Part shown: piece after piece, positions 60,398 to 64,000 of the stretch
Numbering within the stretch: the stretch's first letter is position 1
Layout: each line of letters starts with the position of its first letter
Origin: Cricetomys ansorgei
Taxonomy: Eukaryota; Chordata; Mammalia; Rodentia; Nesomyidae
DNA length: 64,000 bases
Assembly: GCA_026225945.1 (NCBI GenBank)
Contig: JAMJFZ010000769.1
Span: 1,612,501-1,676,500, forward strand
Direction: 5' to 3'
Position numbers and translations under genes: made by a program
The notes under the pieces: model-generated
The model's input: only the letters and a program-made list of their open reading frames with translations
Told to the model about the DNA's origin: nothing
Databases searched by the model: none

Positions 60398-60771
60398 TGT
60401 AGTAGTTACTTTTCTATTGCTGTGATAAAATACCATAATGCAAACCAACTATTGAAGAAATTTATCTTGGCTTATGGTTCCAGCCAATTAGTAGTATATT
60501 ATGGTGGATGGGCATGGCAGCAAACAGGAGTCATGTTGGCAGGATCAGGAAGCTGCAGGAACATATCATTAATTGCAAATACAAGCTGGAGAAGGCATAC
60601 TGGAAATGGAATGAGGCCAGAAACTCTCAAGATCTATATCAAACTTTCTTCAGCAAGATGGACATGTCCATAACCTCTCCAAACAGTGTCAGCAAGTGGA
60701 AATGCTTGTGAAATACGTAAGTTGTCAAATATGTAAACCTAAGAGAGACAATTCTCATTCAAATCATCACA
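60398..60771 (-). mobile_element. ORR1-like MaLR 3' LTR, reverse orientation
   Basis: In + orientation: TGTAGTAGTTACTTTTCTAT, TGCTGTGATAAAATACCATA, AGGATCAGGAAGCTGCAGGA, CTCCAAACAGTGTCAGCAAG and CATTCAAATCATCACA. The right end is followed by internal MaLR sequence, so on the minus strand this is the 3' LTR. Two open frames at 60422-60711 lie inside it. Confidence 0.8.
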
Positions 60772-61490
60772 TTCTACTCCTTGGCCCCCATAGGCTCAAG
60801 GTTATATCACAAGTCAAAATGCATATTATATATATAACTTAAATAACACTCCCATACACTTTCTAAGTTTCAACACTGTTTAAAAGACCAACCAGAGTCC
60901 TTTTGATGCTCACAGCAACCTCTTAACTGTAGCTACCTGTAAAATCTAAAACCAAATTCCATGCTCCCAGCATTCAGTGACATCACAACCTAGGTTTCAT
61001 GTTTGCTACTGTACTCAAAGAGCCTCCCTGCAAGATTCTGCTACCACACACAGTCTAGCATCAGTGGTTCTCTGAAACTGCTGATGAAGAACCCACGACA
61101 GCCCTCATTCTCACATCTTTAATGCCTCTAAAGCCAATACCAAGTGGATAGCATTGCCTAATTCTGCTGCAAGTTTGGTATGGGCCTGGGTGCTCTTCAG
61201 TCACACACAGCAGCTTTTGTTTGTTGTCGTTTTCTGGGAGCAGGCCTAGACATTTTTTCACATGTTGGAAGCTTAGCTGAGTGTGGTCTTTCTTTCATGC
61301 ACTTTTCTCATTGGGCCAGTGTGGAGAAGGAAACGTCTCCGTAATCATTCTAATCTCCTTAAAAGTTACAGCCTGTCTTTTAGCAGAAGTATTGGCAGCA
61401 ACATGAAGATTCCTAGTGTTCCTTTCAAATCCAAAATACATTTTGTATTTCTCTTCAAAGTTGTCCACTGACTTACACATACAACTTGGC
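60772..61490 (-). mobile_element. MaLR internal region next to its 3' LTR
   Basis: Next to the LTR, CTCCTTGGCCCCCATAGGCT is the reversed polypurine tract expected before a 3' LTR. Then ACAAGTCAAAATGCATATTA, TTTCAACACTGTTTAAAAGA, CAACCTCTTAACTGTAGCTA and TGCTCCCAGCATTCAGTGAC follow the known order of rodent MaLR internal sequence. It carries no usable coding frame. Confidence 0.7.
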
Positions 61491-61516
61491 ATATGTGTAT
61501 ACACACACATATATAC

Positions 61517-61573
<57 letters not shown>
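61517..61573. repeat. (AAT)n microsatellite
   Basis: About 18 uninterrupted AAT units, next to the MaLR internal sequence. The poly-isoleucine frame on the minus strand is an artefact. Confidence 0.95.
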
Positions 61574-61574
<1 letters not shown>

Positions 61575-61840
61575 TATATGAAATCATGTTATCTTTGGAA
61601 GCATAAATTGAAGTGAGATCAAAGCAAATTGTATGTTATTTGAGGCAGAATGAAGGACAACAATATATACATTGCTCATCCATAATATCAAAGACTCTTC
61701 AAATTTAGACCTTAGATCACTTTTAAATGAGTTTATGTACTCATTCATAGTGCTATTGATAGAACTAAAAGAAAATATATTCATGATTCCTATCCATGTT
61801 TTGTATATATTTAGGTAAAGAGTGATTATGTAATTAAGAA
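61574..61840. other. Unclassified intron
   Basis: Nothing recognised. Confidence 0.4.
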
Positions 61841-61844
61841 TTTT

Positions 61845-62700
61845 AAACTAGGTCAGGTGTGGTGTATAGAGGAATATTTAATCCTTTAATCTATCAGCAT
61901 GGCTGTTCTAGGGTAGAAAAAAAATGTTGGTATACACCTTTATTCCAAGTGTTCAGAAGGCAGTGATGGTCCATGTCTTTAATCCCTAAGACAGAAATAG
62001 AATGTGGAAGCAGTCATAAGGAAGTAGAAGCTCAAAAAGAGTCAGATTGAAAGTGACATCTGAAATGAGTCAGTAAAAGAACAGGCAAAGAAATTAATCA
62101 GAGGAAGAGTAAGCAAAGTGAATTACAGAAGAGTCAGTTAAAGTGGTGAGTTGCAGTAGCAGGCTGAAGAAGAGTCAGTTACAGCAGAGTCAGTTACAGT
62201 AGGAAGTATGAGGTGTACTGTATGACTGAGGAGACAGGCTGAATGAGCAATTAGAGCTCAGTGAGAGACACAGAGGCACTTCAGCAGCAGAAGTCAGTAT
62301 CAGATGGAAAGAGTGAGCCAGTTTGAAGACTAGCAGAACAGTTCAGTCTGAGTCAGAGAGTCAGTCAGAATCTGCGAGTCAGAAGAGTTCAGTCTGAAAA
62401 AGTCAGCTGCCTCAGAAGGTCTGATTGAACAAGCAGGTTAGAGAAGTGTTTGAGCCAGTGCAGTGAGTGAGTTGAACTGGAAGAGTCATTTGAGTTCAAC
62501 CAGCTATGAGTTCACAGGGAGCTATTTGGGGTGGCTCAGTTGTGGTGAGCCTCAGAGGTTTGAATATTTTAGATTATAAGGAGGCCAAAATGCTCTAGGG
62601 CTCCAGGAAAAAACCAGTGATTTAAGTAGACAAAAGAATGAACCACCTTTGCCCTGAATAAATATTTGACATCTAGTGGATCTACAACTACAGTACTTGA
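61845..62700 (+). repeat. AGTCAG-rich degenerate repeat block, possibly an LTR
   Basis: About ten AGTCAG or GAGTCAG motifs lie between 62040 and 62410, spaced irregularly. They are preceded by a B1-like scrap (TATTTAATCCTTTAATCTAT and GTCTTTAATCCCTAAGACAG) and followed by GCTCAGTTGTGGTGAGCCTC and CCCTGAATAAATATTTGACA with an AATAAA. That layout would suit the U3 and R regions of a rodent endogenous retroviral LTR, but I cannot name it or define its ends. Confidence 0.4.
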
Positions 62701-64000
62701 TCATAAATCTTTTCCAAATGTGTAGTACAGTGAATTGATAATTTTAATAAATCTCAAAATTTTGTGGTACAATATATATCAAAGAAATTTCAGTGCATAT
62801 TAACACAATATATGTCATTTGTGAAAAAGGACCTAACATGTTACTTAAAATCATTTAAGCTATAATTTTTAGCACTTTGGCATATTTATTGTTGAAACAG
62901 TCTTGTTTTAACACTACACTACAGTGGTCTTGTAGTATCCACTTATCAACAGGTTATAGAGAACGTGACATGGTATGTGATATAGCTTGGATATGATGGG
63001 ACTAAAGCCCTTATTTGACTTAAATCTAGTATGTGATCCAAATACGTCATCTATCAGTACTTCAGTGAAATTATATTCTATATAAAGAAAATATCTTGTC
63101 ATATTTATAACCACCTGAGAAGTACAAACTACAAAGTATAGACCATCTGATAAGTGCAAACTACAGAAAGTGTGTGCAACCTTTGCAAAGGAAGTCTTCA
63201 GACAGCTGTCCGAGTGTGGTGGTGGTGGTGGTGTTATCAGAAAGATAAAAAATAAGACTGTCCTGAGGGTAAGGGTAAGCAACCTTAGGATTTTGGCTGG
63301 TGACTGAAAAGAGGATATAGAAAGAAGGGGAAAGAATTTACATTTTCTGGCTTAGAACTCAGAAAGCAGAAGGCATAATAGTTAGAGTCTATAAACAACT
63401 ACATTGAGGGAGTGACTTCTGAGGTATATAAGAACATGACTTATTAAGGGAATAGCTATTCCTTCCATCTTTCCAACACACAACCTTATAAACTTTTGAG
63501 TACTTTAGAATGTCCTATCTCCAGTCAGGGCCAGAGATGCAGTGCAGCTCCTATTCTTCTGAACAAAAATCATGTAACTGAGTCAATTTGAGGCAAGACA
63601 GGAAGGCAAAGTAAGCCATGGGGACATGGGAGGAGAAAGGAGTCTTTTGCTCCATCTGGTTGAAGTTTCTGGCCAACTGAGAAACATGATTTCTAGCAAA
63701 TGTATGTTTATTTATCTGATAATTAAATTTTCCAATAACTTGGAATGAGAGTGAACTAAAGAAAAAAAATACATCTAAATTCAGAGGAACAAAATGAAGT
63801 GTCAAATGAATAACATCTAAATTACAGACATTTTATCCCCAGTGTTTTTTCCATGAATGAGAAATACAATAAAATTTCAATTTGTGAAATATAGTACCAT
63901 AAATGCAGAGCTATTACCATGAGCTTAATTATATCAACCCAACCTGTAGCCCTACTTTAAATTAAGTACTAGTAGAATCAAGTATCAGCAAACACACCAA
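62701..64000. other. Unclassified AT-rich intron
   Basis: A short GTG array lies at 63215-63233. The 122-codon minus-strand open frame at 62914-63282 crosses it (the PPPPP run) and has no recognisable domain. Confidence 0.5.
63215..63233. repeat. (GTG)n microsatellite
   Basis: About six GTG units. Confidence 0.9.

Noticed and set aside
60422..60711. Two overlapping + strand open frames of 83 and 67 codons
   Set aside because: They lie inside a reversed MaLR LTR.
62040..62520. CRISPR-like array of AGTCAG motifs
   Set aside because: Motif spacing is irregular, units are too short, there are no unique equal-length spacers, and the genome is mammalian.
62914..63282. 122-codon minus-strand open frame
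   Set aside because: It includes a proline run from the GTG microsatellite and has no recognisable motif.

Overview
The window is mammalian nuclear DNA, AT-rich, with no long open reading frames, no CpG island and a dense load of interspersed repeats. The repeats (B1, B3/B4-type tRNA-derived SINEs, rodent L1 3' ends, MaLR/ORR1/MT-type LTRs, many long CA, GA, GATA and TTCC microsatellites) point to a muroid rodent. I cannot tell mouse, rat, hamster, vole or deer mouse apart from sequence alone. Repeat family names come from remembered consensus motifs, not a database search.

The one piece of gene I can defend is a 75-bp coding exon on the minus strand at 29128-29202. It has a good acceptor and an almost consensus donor, and it translates to the linker between the second and third Ig-like domains of IL1RAPL1, an X-linked synaptic IL-1-receptor-family protein whose gene exceeds a megabase in human. 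The rest of the window is therefore read as intron: about 29 kb downstream of the exon (1-29127) and about 35 kb upstream of it (29203-64000). Neither neighbouring exon was found.

Layout along the + strand. 0-6 kb: two L1 3' ends, an ancient repeat carrying a B1-like insertion, a hAT-like DNA transposon fossil, and two LTR fragments. 7-13 kb: a cluster of MaLR-type LTRs, several with 5-bp target duplications, one of them inserted inside a SINE; CA and GATA arrays. 13-26 kb: scattered old SINEs, an L1 3' end at 17.2-17.9 kb, and an LTR with attached internal sequence at 23.7-24.2 kb. 26.9-30.9 kb: a repeat-poor stretch around the exon. 31-42 kb: an inverted pair of B1 elements, more SINEs, an ancient repeat, and an L1 3' end with a large GT/GA array. 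42-50 kb: mostly unannotated intron, a further copy of the ancient repeat, and two compositionally distinct stretches that could be conserved noncoding sequence. 50-64 kb: B1 copies (one inside an L1 3' end), minus-strand MaLR LTRs, a MaLR 3' LTR with internal sequence at 60.4-61.5 kb, and an unusual AGTCAG-rich block at about 62.0-62.5 kb.

I found no new enzyme system, operon, CRISPR array, RNA gene or intact mobile element. The most interesting items are the phase-symmetric exon, the antisense bias of the L1 3' ends, the nested insertions with readable target duplications, the AGTCAG-rich block, and the two candidate noncoding conserved stretches.
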